This document shows, in pieces, positions 1-9,784 of a stretch of DNA of 64,000 nt (position 1 is the stretch's first letter; every line of letters begins with the position of its first letter). The translations under genes and the position numbers were made by a program. The stretch is taken from positions 1-64,000 of the forward strand of contig JAMWFC010000117.1 in NCBI GenBank assembly GCA_027475525.1. The letters are read 5' to 3'. The notes under the pieces were generated by a model. The model was not told where the DNA came from. It saw only the letters and a list, made by a program, of their open reading frames with translations, and ran no database searches. The stretch is from Macrolepiota albuminosa. Lineage: Eukaryota > Basidiomycota > Agaricomycetes > Agaricales > Agaricaceae.

Positions 1-62
1 GCAGATCTGGTTGTGGTGTCTGGACAGTGCTAGTACGTCAGCTCAACAAGTCCGACGCGTGC

Positions 63-77
63 AAATAACTGCAAGTC
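63..77. repeat. Target-site duplication, left copy, of the LINE
   Basis: AAATAACTGCAAGTC here is repeated exactly at 8520-8534, immediately after the poly-A tract. A direct repeat of this length flanking a poly-A-ended element is the normal product of target-primed reverse transcription. The first few A residues overlap the poly-A tail, so the duplication could be 12-15 bp. Confidence 0.92.
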
Positions 78-661
78 GGGGGCCTCTTGACTTGTAACCA
101 CCATGTGGTACATACAAACTCATACAAACTGAACAGGCAGCTAACGCTGACCTGCGCCCCCTAACGGGAGGCACACCGAAAGGTGTTATAGCGTCGAAAG
201 ATGCACACCACCGAAAGGTGGAGTCAATGCCCCCCCCCCACCACCGATACTGTACTGCATACCCTCGAGGTAATCCGCAGGGGGAAATTTTACCTACGGG
301 CAAAGACGGAAGCCGGATCAGGCTTTGCGCACACACGGGACACATAGTCAGGCTAGTGCTTATGATGCCCACAGATGTCAGGAACTAATCGAACAAAGAT
401 AGTTGGAGACGATACGTGTGCAGTACAACTATCAGTCCTGATTAGCACCTAGGTCCAACAAAGTAGTGACACGCTCTGCCTCTCTACGGACTCCATGTAC
501 TAGACCTTTAACAATAACACGATAATTGGCACAAAGCGGCGCGTAGCGGGTATAAGGCACGGACAGAATCAGGGACCCACAGAAAATTTACCTACTAGCC
601 CAAACGGTCAAAACTCCCCGTTCAACAAACGTTCACCATACCGTTAGAGTTGCTCCCAAAT
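78..661 (+). ncRNA. Structured LINE 5' leader, possible self-cleaving or ribosome-recruiting RNA
   Basis: The first 150 nt can fold into many perfect helices. Hairpins: 93-112 (ACCAC/GTGGT plus TGT/ACA), 134-154 (CAGG-CAGC/GCTG-A-CCTG, loop TAAC), and three GAAA-tetraloop hairpins in a row at 173-186, 191-204 and 208-221. Long-range pairs: GGGGGC 78-83 with GCCCCC 156-161, and TTGACT 87-92 with AGTCAA 222-227. The order resembles the nested double pseudoknot of HDV-like ribozymes, which are known at the 5' ends of R2, RTE and L1Tc elements. I cannot place the catalytic cytosine, so ribozyme activity is inference. The rest (230-661) contains a C-run at about 230-239 and no convincing gene. Confidence 0.5.
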
Positions 662-2488
662 ATGGAACCACCTATGGAAAGCCAGGACGCCATGCTAGCC
701 TTCCCTCATAGTGATATGACGACCGAACCGCAACAACAAACTCAAACGATGGACGAAGTTTTCCCTCCCCTACCTGCCAGGGAAACAACCGGAGGAGCAT
801 CAGCTCCCAAGGCACCTACCGGAAGGGTAAGACTTGTCTTCAGGAAAAGTCGACAGAGGGGTCATGAGACAGCTAAACGCCCGCAGCCCCCGAGTCCCAT
901 GAAGGACAGAACACCAAAGAGACATACCTCTGAAGCGGACCCTCCCATGTCATCGCCCGAAATTATGGACGTAGGGAAAGACAAATACCCCACGAATGAG
1001 GCCAGGCCCCAAGCCCATCGTGGCCTTGAGGAACAGATCTTGAGCAGAGCTGGAACCCCAGGAACCACATTGGGGCACGAGCCTAGTGAAGCCCCCATGG
1101 GGGACACTACCAGCAGGGCAGTGGGGAACCCCAATGTCAGTGACTTGGGCATTCAGAGGGACACTATGGAAATCGATGAAGAATACTTAGACCAGAGCAA
1201 CACGGCGGTCGCCGATAATGAGTGGGATGAAATCCTGCGAGACTCCCCGTTGACACAACGCCCTGCGAGCACCCCGTTCCATTTCAGCGGCCTATCCCAG
1301 ATAAACGACCAATCAAACGCGACCTCCCCTCGCTCGGGAGGCAGGGCCACAGAATAAGCCATGCGGGCCAATTCCAATATCCCCTCCACCCCCACCAACC
1401 GTGCCGGAAGGAGGACGGAAAATGAGAGCATATACAGGGACACCAAGAGCGAGGATCATATCACCACCAACTCTGCTGGCCTACAGAGGACTGCGACACC
1501 AAACGGAGGATGGCCTATGATCCATCTGGATGCGAACCCACTTGACAACGTTGCCCCCTCCCAAGTCGCCGCATGGAAAAAGATCACAACAAGCAAGCTC
1601 TGGGCGAGAGCCTTCAGGGGCAGATACGAAGCCAACAGTCTGGGAACGGTGGACAAGACATGTGCGCTCATAAAAAGCCTAGTCAGAGTTGAAAACGATG
1701 TTCTATTGGGAGTCTCCTTCCCTCAACAAGTACGCGCATCAGATGCAGACCGCTTTCCAACTCCGTACCATATGTTTGTTTCCGGCCTCACACCACCGCA
1801 GGTCGAGCATTTGACGAACCTTGAAGTAGTGTCAACAAAGGAAATTACGGTTATCTTTAAGCCGTTTAAAGATCGTCGTCCCTCTTTCGTTCTCACCATC
1901 TACGGTCTTACCTTCAGCGACTCTCCAGAGGCACATCAGGCCGTCACCGACCTCGTGAAATCCTGCATCAAGGACTCGGAGGACATTATGAAGCACATAA
2001 TGGAATGCGCGCCGAATTTAAAGGATAGGGTGATGAACGACATCTTAAATAACATCTCGGCAAAGTTCCTGAATGTGAAAAGAAGCTATGCAAGAGGGGG
2101 CGATTTCAGAGGATGGAACATCTTCATACACCACTCCTACCTCTCAGACGAAGATCACGTAAAACTCATCCAGCTGATGAGGATGTGTACGTTCCCATCG
2201 GCCACAGCGGGTTTCGGTGTTCCCCTTCACGGCAAAGACACTCTTCTATGTGTCAATTGTAAGTCTATTGACCACGACATGCCCAACTGCCCCTTCCCAG
2301 ACCTTCCAGGCTGGCTGGGATACAAGACCCCCCCGGAACAACAAAACCAGGCCTCCGCAAGAGCATACGGCGATGGCTTTACATATAGTAATAACGATTA
2401 CATGGGCTACAGGGGCAGAGGCAGAGGTAGAGGGGGTAGAGGTGGAAGACCCTATGGCCGTCGTAGTTTCAGAGGACAATGGCCGTAG
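662..2488 (+). CDS. LINE ORF1, gag-like RNA-binding protein, interrupted by one stop
   Basis: The first ATG is at 662. The frame meets TAA at 1355-1357, then a GCC codon and an ATG at 1361 in the same frame, continuing to TAG at 2486-2488. Read as one gene it is about 609 codons. The N-terminal part is Pro/Ser/Thr/Glu-rich and probably disordered. The second part ends with a CX2CX4HX4C zinc knuckle (about 2247-2290) and an RG-repeat tail (about 2400-2485), typical of nucleic-acid-binding ORF1 proteins of non-LTR elements. The TAA-GCC-ATG arrangement could be a simple nonsense mutation, or a stop-and-restart junction between two proteins. No other frame in this stretch looks coding. Confidence 0.82.
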
Positions 2489-2901
2489 ATTAAGATCACA
2501 TTATTACGCTACCAATAATCACCGTGAACCCAAAGAATGAACCTGGTTAACTTGAGTGAACAAATGAACGAATAATTTGGTACAGATGATGATGAGGATC
2601 TCTGAGAGCGCTACCATGCACAGCAAGTGGGTTTTGCTGGCATTGGATGTCACAAATGAATATGGTGAAGTGTCTGAAATATATTGGCCATATGTGGTAC
2701 ATGTAAGTCACGAATCCGAGTCGAAAGACAAAAAACGGCAGTCTATAAAAAATAGAGGAAGGTGCCGTGCAGCAGTCCTGCTTAAGCTAAGAGGCTAAGG
2801 AAAGTAACCCCACATATCCACCTGAACCCTCAAAGCAACGTCCCCCTTGAGCACCTGGGAAAAGTGCTCACCCCGAGATAGCATGGTTGGCTACTCGGTA
2901 A
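2489..2901 (+). other. ORF1-ORF2 spacer of the LINE
   Basis: This 0.4-kb stretch between the two LINE ORFs has no sustained reading frame. An ATG at 2882 opens a short frame that runs out of register over the start of ORF2 and stops after about 50 codons. The frame used by ORF2 opens only after a TAA at 2899-2901. I see no recognisable regulatory site here. Confidence 0.5.
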
Positions 2902-5900
2902 GTCTTACCAACCACATCTACTGCACTCAATACACAAAACGGTTTAATATTGTCAGCCAATGGTTCAAACCTCCCTGTCTCCAGAGAGCCAAGAGAGACC
3001 GCCACCACTCCGGCCACTAACACTGGAGATGGGGAGTATGGAGGTGGATCAAATGTCCCAAATGCGTCAAATAGCACAACACTGAGTAACAGTCAGGCAT
3101 TGTGCTCAACGCAATATAGTTTCCAACAAATAGCATTGCCTTCAATTAACAATGTACATGCGGAGACCACAGAACACAACCAGTGGAACCCCTATGAAGC
3201 AGAAGAAGACCCTGAGGAGAATCAGACAATACAAATAGAGCCGGGCATAGGAAATAATCCCGCCCAGTCAACCCACACATACAATGCCACTGGTGACCAA
3301 CAAATCCCCCCAGCGCATGTCACAGCCCGGAATGGTCACAACCCAGTACCGAATAGTTTATCTCCAAAGCACATAAAAGCAGCCATACGTATTGGCTCAC
3401 TCAATATAAGGGGCTTCAGAAACGCCGAAATGCCTAGAAATGAGAATAAATGGAACCATATAAATCAAGTAATTAGAGACAAGAAAATAGGAATTCTTGC
3501 AATACAGGAAGCCCACCTAACAGACGACCGTAAATATGATGTGGAACTTCTTTTCGGAAAAAGAATGAAAATCTTTCACTCCTCGGACCCAGACAACCCA
3601 TCTGGACGGGGCGGAGTGGCAATAGTCCTAAACCGAAATCTAATAAACATGCAGGGAGCTGAGATGAAAGTAGTTGTCCCTGGGAGAGCCATTCTGGTCA
3701 GAATAAACTGGCATAGAAGCGAGGTGATAAATATCCTCACCATTTATGCACCAAATGTTACTGACAGCGACGGTGAAGAAAATGGAGCCTTCTGGTCCAC
3801 TCTGAGAAATTACTTCGCTGCGAATTCGAGAGTACAAGTAGATATAATGACAGGCGATTTCAACATGGTGGAGGATGCTCAAGACAGATCCCCTGCAAGG
3901 GAGGACCCAACGGAGGCAACAGAAGCCTTCGACAGACTGAAACAAACTCTCTATATGAGAGATGCTTGGAGAGACGCCTTCCCCACAAATAGGCTATTTT
4001 CCTACATACAGGACTCGACATCATCTATGTCAAGGATAGATAGGATATATATGACAGACCCAATCTCAATCTCTGCAAGAGAATGGAAAATCTCCCCAAC
4101 GGGTATCCCAGGCACTGACCATCACCTCACCACAGTGCAAATAGCACATGCAGATGCACCCGTAGTGGGAAGAGGTAGGTGGACCCTTAAGAACCATATA
4201 TTACGAGACGGTAAATTCAGAAAGCATGTCATCACGTCAGGAGCCGAGGCCCTAAGGGAAATCAAAGCCCTAGGAAATGTACGATTGTCATCTGCTAATG
4301 CCCAAACAATCTACATGAAATGGAAGGGAAGCCTCCTAGATTTTGCAAAAGGGAGAGAAAAAACCCTTGTCCCCAAATACATAGCAGAAGAAAAGTCAAT
4401 CAGAGATGAACTGAAGAGTAAGCTAGAGGACCCTGACCTAGACAATGAGGAGAAAAGGGTAATAGTTAAGGAACTAACAAAAAGTTTGGATTCCCTCGAA
4501 AGAAAGTACCATATGACTAAACGTGAAAAGATTAAAATAAAAAACAGACTAGAAGGTGAAACTATGTGCAAGTTTTGGACCACCTCAAACAAGCAAGCGC
4601 AACCCAGAGACCTGATCTACGCTTTAAAGAAAAATAGCCCTAATCCAAATGAGCCGATGTATGAGAACAACTCCGTAAAGATGGCAGAGTTTGCAAGAAA
4701 CTACCACAATGACCTCCAATATAAACGCAGAGATGTTTCGGAACAGATGAGAGAAGAAAAAGTACAGGAAGTCCTTGGCAAGATCAAGACTCATACATCG
4801 GCACGCCAACGCGAGGAGTTGGACATGATAATTGAAACGAAGGAGCTATTAACAGCACTAAAACTATCGAACAATAGCTCTGTGCCGGGACCAGATGGCA
4901 TCCCGTATGAGTTCTGGAAGTCCTTCAATGACCAGTTCACAAATGACTCCAGACAGAATCAAGGAGGAGAATCTCAAAAGCCCACCTGCAACGTAATAGA
5001 ACTGCTAGAACTGCTATATGAAGACATCCAAAAGTATGGATTATCAGATAACTCAACTTTCGCAGAAGGCTGGATGTGCCCCCTATATAAGAAGAAGGAA
5101 CGCACAGATATAGCTAATTACAGACCAATAACATGCTTAAATACAGACTATAAATTATTCACCAAAGTTCTGACAACGAGAATGTCACATGTAATAAAGG
5201 ACTTGGTACATCCAAGCCAGGCTGGTTTTATTCCAGGTCGAAGCATCACAGAACAGACCAAGCTGATAAGACTAATAATACAATACGCGGAGGCTAAAGA
5301 GCAAAATGGCCTCATCGTAGCCCTTGATCAAGAGAAGGCCTATGATAGAATAGAACATGACTACCTGTGGAGAACCCTAGAGGTTTTCGGTATACCACGG
5401 AGATTTCTAAACACAGTAAAGTCCCTATATGCAAACGCAGAAACAAGGATTATGATTAACGGAGTAATGAGCTCACCATGGAAGATAGAAAGGGGGGTGC
5501 GACAAGGCGATCCACTTTCATGCCTGCTCTTTGATTTGGCCATTGAACCTCTAGCTGCCTCCCTTAGAGAATCAAATCTAAGAGGATATGAGATCCCAGG
5601 CAGTGTGGAAAAACTGATAGCTAACCTATTTGCGGACGACACTACAACATTTCTATCAATGCACGATGACATCAACAATCTCAACCTAATCTTAGAGACA
5701 TGGTGCGTAGCGTCAGGAGCGAACTTTAACGTCGACAAAACAGAGATAATTCCCATTGGTACGCCTGAATACAGAGAATTAGTACTGCGTGAGAGAGTGA
5801 CTATACCGGGAGGACCGGAAATCCCAGCGAATATCAGGATCGCTGAAGAAGGCACCTTGATACGTATTCTAGGTGCCTGGTTCGGAAATGCAGCGGATCT

Positions 5901-8094
5901 AAACGCCCCCTGGGCAAATGTATTAGAAAAGATTGATAAGAGTCTAAAGAACTGGGATAAAAGTAAACCCACGATGGAAGAGAGACGCCTGATAGCTCAG
6001 ATGGTGGTCGCCGGCATGTCACAGTACCTGACTCAGGTTCAAGGAATGTCAAAACATACAGAGAAATTACTGGCCAGGAGAGTAGTGAAATTCATGTGGG
6101 CAGATAAAAGTTCCCAGGTTAACGAACAGACAATGTTCGAACCCTTTGAAAAAGGTGGTAGAGCCCTGGTTGACATAAGAACAAGAAACAAAGCAATTGA
6201 CATCATGTGGCTGAAATCCTACTTGAATTTCAGTCAGGACCGCCCTCTATGGGCTCTGGTAGCAGACGCCCTGATGGCAGAGAAAACACCGAGCGTGGAT
6301 GTAAACGTGGACAATAGAGTTAAAATGTCACCCTTCCTGCAGACCTGGAAGACAAGACTCTCACCTAAAAAAGAAACAAGCCCCGATATAGCAAGCCTTT
6401 TCAGAACCGCGGCAGAGTTCAATGTGAGGCTAGAAGGCCTAGCCTTTAACAGAGTCGTCCTAAGAAGCATGCCAATGTGGTACCACCTGGCTGCCGACAA
6501 GAGACTCAGGAGGATGAACCACGGAAGGATAGCAGAATGCCTGAAAAGTAAACATAAAGCCCTCCTGGTAGGAGACATGGAAACACTAGCAAAGAAAATA
6601 AATGATGCCAGCCACCTCAGATCGGATGAGTGTGAGTGCGTGGACTGCAAGAGTATCGAAGATCTAGTTGGCTGTCTACACCCAGACTCATGTGTGTCCA
6701 GAGCAAAAGACATGCTTGGGACCCTTCCAGAGAAGTGGGATCCACGGGCAGCTCAGCCAGACGACAGGCTAAACCTCAGAAGAGAACAAGAAGACAGCGA
6801 GACTAACAATAACATCATAATGTTTGATGCAAGACTAGCATCTGAAGGTCCTATCGCGGACATCTTTAGGATCTTCACAACAGGCCCAGCATACAACACT
6901 CTATATCGTCCAGTAACCAGTAATAATGAGCATACACCCCTGGTAGCGACGGTAATGGGGAAAGGAAGGACAAAGAAGACCACAAATCTTACTCATACTG
7001 GAGCAAGTGCAGTTTTTAACGGCAGGCCTGACCTCAACATAAACAGAAGATGGCCGACACAGGAGCAGGATAGAGGAGGCGAGAACTTGATAGCAGTAGT
7101 CCTTGCCTCTCTGAGAGCAGGCACAAGAACCCCACTGACCATCAATTTAAGATCACACGAAACTATATCGTCCCTAACTGAGTCCCTACAGGAAAACGAA
7201 GACAAGGGTTTCCTAAACACTAAGAATGCTGGGTTGCTAAGAACAGTGATAGGCCGGCTGAGAATGCACTCGGCCCCAATATGCTTCCAGGAGGTTAGAG
7301 ACTTCCCGTGCTCCGCAGATGAAAAACTAGCAAACGTTTTAGCGAAAACTGCTCTGAATGATAATCTGCTAATGACCCTCCCCCCCATACCCACAGAATT
7401 GCACCTGACAGGGGTGAAACTATCGAAAATAACCCAGTCAATAGCTTACAAGTCAATAAAATCATTGGCCCCTGCCCCGGTGAGGAGGAGGACAAGTGAG
7501 ATGCTACAGAATGTGAAAATGACGATAGGTAAATACAATAAGAAGATCCCAAGTGAGAAACAGATATGGGCAAGTCTTCATGACATGGACCTATCAAAGC
7601 CGACCAGGGTCTTCCTCTGGAAGTGTATGCATGATGCGTACAAGGTAGGATCATATTGGGACAAATCCACTATGAACCAAGAGCTAAGAGATAGAAGCAT
7701 ATGTACCCACGATCAATGTATAGACTCCCTAAACCACATCCTATCAGAATGCTCCTGCGTGGGACAGGAAGTGGTATGGGAAAGTGTCAGTAATACATGG
7801 AGAAGAAAAACCGGGAAGGACTTACCGAAGCAAAGCATATCCACCATCCTAAGCAGTCTCCTCAGATATATTAAAGACGACGGGGGTCGCATATCACCAG
7901 GACTGACTAGACTACACAAAATCTTGGTCATAGAAGCTGCGTACTTCATCTGGACAGTAAGGTGCGAAAGAGTCATTAATAATAGTGACAGCCAATACAC
8001 ACCGATCGAGATTGTAAACCGATGGAACAAAGTGTTGATGAACAGAGCGGAATTAATAATAGTGACAGCCAATACACACCGATCGAGATTGTAA
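2902..8094 (+). CDS. LINE ORF2: endonuclease, reverse transcriptase, RNase H-like domain
   Basis: The frame is open from 2902 and has no ATG until codon about 157 counted from the TTG at 2950, which already lies inside the endonuclease, so the start is unclear. Domains, counting from 2950: APE-type endonuclease about 145-390 (QEAH, GDFN, SRIDR, DHH); reverse transcriptase about 645-920 with PGPDG and the catalytic FADD near 5630; an RNase H-like fold about 1345-1470 in which the expected acidic residues are replaced (TGAS for TDGS; ADEKLAN for the last motif); a C-terminal Cys/His cluster ending HILSEC near 7735. The enzyme nicks target DNA and copies the element RNA there. The last 16 codons are out of frame because of the 77-bp duplication; the natural end is TGA near 8258. 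Confidence 0.93.
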   Translation, partial: VLPTTSTALNTQNGLILSANGSNLPVSREPRETATTPATNTGDGEYGGGSNVPNASNSTTLSNSQALCSTQYSFQQIALPSINNVHAETTEHNQWNPYEAEEDPEENQTIQIEPGIGNNPAQSTHTYNATGDQQIPPAHVTARNGHNPVPNSLSPKHIKAAIRIGSLNIRGFRNAEMPRNENKWNHINQVIRDKKIGILAIQEAHLTDDRKYDVELLFGKRMKIFHSSDPDNPSGRGGVAIVLNRNLINMQGAEMKVVVPGRAILVRINWHRSEVINILTIYAPNVTDSDGEENGAFWSTLRNYFAANSRVQVDIMTGDFNMVEDAQDRSPAREDPTEATEAFDRLKQTLYMRDAWRDAFPTNRLFSYIQDSTSSMSRIDRIYMTDPISISAREWKISPTGIPGTDHHLTTVQIAHADAPVVGRGRWTLKNHILRDGKFRKHVITSGAEALREIKALGNVRLSSANAQTIYMKWKGSLLDFAKGREKTLVPKYIAEEKSIRDELKSKLEDPDLDNEEKRVIVKELTKSLDSLERKYHMTKREKIKIKNRLEGETMCKFWTTSNKQAQPRDLIYALKKNSPNPNEPMYENNSVKMAEFARNYHNDLQYKRRDVSEQMREEKVQEVLGKIKTHTSARQREELDMIIETKELLTALKLSNNSSVPGPDGIPYEFWKSFNDQFTNDSRQNQGGESQKPTCNVIELLELLYEDIQKYGLSDNSTFAEGWMCPLYKKKERTDIANYRPITCLNTDYKLFTKVLTTRMSHVIKDLVHPSQAGFIPGRSITEQTKLIRLIIQYAEAKEQNGLIVALDQEKAYDRIEHDYLWRTLEVFGIPRRFLNTVKSLYANAETRIMINGVMSSPWKIERGVRQGDPLSCLLFDLAIEPLAASLRESNLRGYEIPGSVEKLIANLFADDTTTFLSMHDDINNLNLILETWCVASGANFNVDKTEIIPIGTPEYRELVLRERVTIPGGPEIPANIRIAEEGTLIRILGAWFGNAADLNAPWANVLEKIDKSLKNWDKSKPTMEERRLIAQMVVAGMSQYLTQVQGMSKHTEKLLARRVVKFMWADKSSQVNEQTMFEPFEKGGRALVDIRTRNKAIDIMWLKSYLNFSQDRPLWALVADALMAEKTPSVDVNVDNRVKMSPFLQTWKTRLSPKKETSPDIASLFRTAAEFNVRLEGLAFNRVVLRSMPMWYHLAADKRLRRMNHGRIAECLKSKHKALLVGDMETLAKKINDASHLRSDECECVDCKSIEDLVGCLHPDSCVSRAKDMLGTLPEKWDPRAAQPDDRLNLRREQEDSETNNNIIMFDARLASEGPIADIFRIFTTGPAYNTLYRPVTSNNEHTPLVATVMGKGRTKKTTNLTHTGASAVFNGRPDLNINRRWPTQEQDRGGENLIAVVLASLRAGTRTPLTINLRSHETISSLTESLQENEDKGFLNTKNAGLLRTVIGRLRMHSAPICFQEVRDFPCSADEKLANVLAKTALNDNLLMTLPPIPTELHLTGVKLSKITQSIAYKSIKSLAPAPVRRRTSEMLQNVKMTIGKYNKKIPSEKQIWASLHDMDLSKPTRVFLWKCMHDAYKVGSYWDKSTMNQELRDRSICTHDQCIDSLNHILSECSCVGQEVVWESVSNTWRRKTGKDLPKQSISTILSSLLRYIKDDGGRISPGLTRLHKILVIEAAYFIWTVRCERVINNSDSQYTPIEIVNRWNKVLMNRAELIIVTANTHRSRL

Positions 8095-8128
8095 ACCGAT
8101 GGAACAAAGTGTTGATGAACAGAGCGGA
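7975..8128 (+). repeat. 77-bp direct duplication inside LINE ORF2
   Basis: 7975-8051 is repeated exactly as 8052-8128. As 77 is not a multiple of three, it shifts ORF2 out of frame. Removing one copy restores a reading frame to about 8258. It matches the 77-bp period of the other duplications in this window and is probably an unmerged assembly overlap. Confidence 0.9.
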
Positions 8129-8258
8129 ACTAGACGTCAAGCTAACTAACAGGAAACTCGGCAAGAAAGCGATCCCCCAAGAGCTGGTAATGGGGACCTG
8201 GGAAGACACAGGAGCAGTAGACCTAAGCGTATTGTCGAACCAGGAGGTCACGACATGA

Positions 8259-8483
8259 GGCGGGGTTTTAGTGGGTAGTAGGCCCGATCCAAGAGACGGA
8301 GTTGGATAAGATTACAGCCGGGGCCGGTAGTCCCACACGCGTGCGTAAATGCATTTCCTCGTGGAGAAACATAAAAGCTGCCCCTCTAATAGTGGAACCT
8401 GGTTTCAATTCCGGGTGTGCAGCATAGCGGGCACGAGAGTCTCGCCAAGGGCGTCGGCTCTCAAGCCAACGTAAACACTACTC

Positions 8484-8519
<36 letters not shown>
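8259..8519 (+). other. LINE 3' UTR and poly-A tract
   Basis: Non-coding tail after the inferred ORF2 stop. It includes a small hairpin resembling a tRNA T-arm at about 8398-8416 (CCTGG, 8-nt loop, CCGGG) and a GC-rich hairpin near 8449-8472. Poly-A starts at 8485 and runs into the right target duplication. The 3' hairpins are candidates for the site recognised by the reverse transcriptase, which is inference only. Confidence 0.75.
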
Positions 8520-8524
<5 letters not shown>

Positions 8525-8534
8525 ACTGCAAGTC
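8520..8534. repeat. Target-site duplication, right copy, of the LINE
   Basis: Exact copy of 63-77, directly following the poly-A run. Confidence 0.92.
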
Positions 8535-8927
8535 CGTCAGTGCCAGCCACCAAGGCCCAAAATACGTCATCACGTGAGACTTGACTTGTACACAGCCATG
8601 TTGGAGTTTTTAAAATTTCTTTGCAAACACCTTAAGGCTCGTTGCCAGAAAGAGAGCGAAGTTCTTGGAGAAAGAATGAATAGACACCATAGCACAACTA
8701 CAAATTCCATATTTCATGAATGCTCAACCAAAATCCTTTTCCTCTCTTCATTCTCCCTATTACTGCTAGCATTAGCATCAACAACGGAATAGCCTTTCAC
8801 TGTGCTAAAAACAGAAAAAGAAAATATGTATAATAAAACTATAACTTATTTCACAGACCTCTATAAATGCACCTATCAAGCCTTAACAGAGAAACCATGG
8901 CTCCATACCTCAACAATTATCAATCTA
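8535..8927. other. AT-rich unassigned stretch
   Basis: Between the LINE and the Tc1 element there is an AT-rich segment with short chance frames on both strands, and no motif, intron pattern or repeat that I can assign. The TA at 8926-8927 is the presumed target dinucleotide of the Tc1 element. Confidence 0.4.
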
Positions 8928-9784
8928 CAGTGGCTCAAAAAAGTGTCCCAATGTTTCATAGTTTTTAAAAAATGGCATTGGCATATAGAAATAGAAGTAC
9001 TTAAAATTCTAAATAAATCATGTAAAATATTATGGCATTGTAGCTACAGACTGCATTGAGCATTATGTAATCTGAATCAAAACTGATGGAGTAATGGCTA
9101 TTTTAAAATATTCATTTATTGGGACACTTTTTTAAGCATTTTTAACTTTGCAGGTTTATCCTTATTTTACTGATACTCAGAAATAAAGAGTAAGTTACAT
9201 GTGGGAATATAAACAAAGTCATGTGACCATGTTTGGATATATTTGGGAGTGGTTCAAGCTGGGTTGAACCACATCTTGGCTTTTGACCACTATTATGAAA
9301 GTTACTCCTTCTGCACAATGCTCTGCTGTTGCTTCTCTTTTTGCTGAAAGGTATTCTTTGTGCCAGATTGAGGCTAAAATTGGTCTAGAAAAGTCCTATT
9401 GGGAGGATTAGTAAAGGGTTGAAGGTGAACAAGGAAAACCATCTTAAAGGCTATTTTGCTAAGCTTACTCCACATGATAAACAGGCTTTTGTTTGACAAA
9501 TTTCAATTGAGAGACTTGATACAGCTGTTCAGGCCACTAATTTTATCAACAACATCATTTCCAACCTTGTATCTCCTTAAACTGTTTTGAATGTGCTGAA
9601 GGATAAAAGGTATTGATCTGCTATAAAGAGAAAAGTTCCTATGCTCAAAGCTAGACATCAGCAACTATGACTTGAATGGGCTTGAGAACATCAGAACTGA
9701 ACTGTATAGAACTGGAAAAGAGTGTTATAGACAAATAAGACAAAGATCAACAAGATTGGGTCAGATGAGAAGCAGTATGTGTGG
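8928..9784 (+). mobile_element. Tc1/mariner transposon, left part (terminal repeat and 5' transposase)
   Basis: The left end reads CAGTGGCTCAAAAAAGTG after a TA, a typical Tc1 terminus. The left arm is internally palindromic: AAAAAAGTGTCCCAAT at 8937-8952 reappears inverted at 9118-9133. The stretch 9020-9137 is present as a diverged reverse complement at about 34452-34570, giving the other terminal repeat. The transposase frame is interrupted at 9784 by LTR element A; the target bases GTGG (9781-9784) recur at 33923-33926. Confidence 0.85.
9295..9784 (+). pseudogene. Tc1-family transposase, N-terminal part
   Basis: From an ATG at 9295 the translation shows Tc1 hallmarks in order despite many stops: a helix-turn-helix region, a LTPHD motif, the phrase TAVQATN followed by INNIISN, then WKRVL and TKINKIGSD leading to KQYVW at the break. 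Several stops fall where related proteins have Trp, Arg or Gln, so TGG to TAG, CGA to TGA and CAA to TAA changes explain them. The catalytic-domain remainder resumes at 33927 in the same frame once the GTGG duplication is counted once. Not functional. Confidence 0.8.

Larger units (their letters stand above)
78..8519 (+). mobile_element. Full-length LINE (Tad/L1-type non-LTR retrotransposon)
   Basis: The element runs from the G-run directly after the left target duplication to the poly-A tail directly before the right one. In order it holds a structured 5' leader (78-661), ORF1 with a CCHC knuckle (662-2488), a 0.4-kb spacer, ORF2 with APE-type endonuclease, reverse transcriptase, RNase H-like domain and a C-terminal Cys/His motif (about 2902-8258), a 3' UTR and poly-A. 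Length and order fit fungal Tad1-like elements. An ORF2 of over 1,700 codons with no internal stop suggests recent insertion. Defects seen are one in-frame stop in ORF1 and a 77-bp duplication in ORF2 that is probably an assembly artefact. Confidence 0.93.

Noticed and set aside
5361..5972. Minus-strand frame inside the LINE ORF2 region (203 codons)
   Set aside because: Lies wholly opposite the reverse transcriptase; no family features.
8390..8425. tRNA gene or tRNA-derived tail in the LINE 3' UTR
   Set aside because: Only a T-arm-like hairpin is present; no acceptor stem, anticodon arm or proper A box around it.
8933..9137. A separate 200-bp MITE
   Set aside because: The inner half pairs with the right arm of the Tc1 element at 34452-34570 and the outer end is a typical TA-CAGTGGC terminus, so it is the Tc1 arm.
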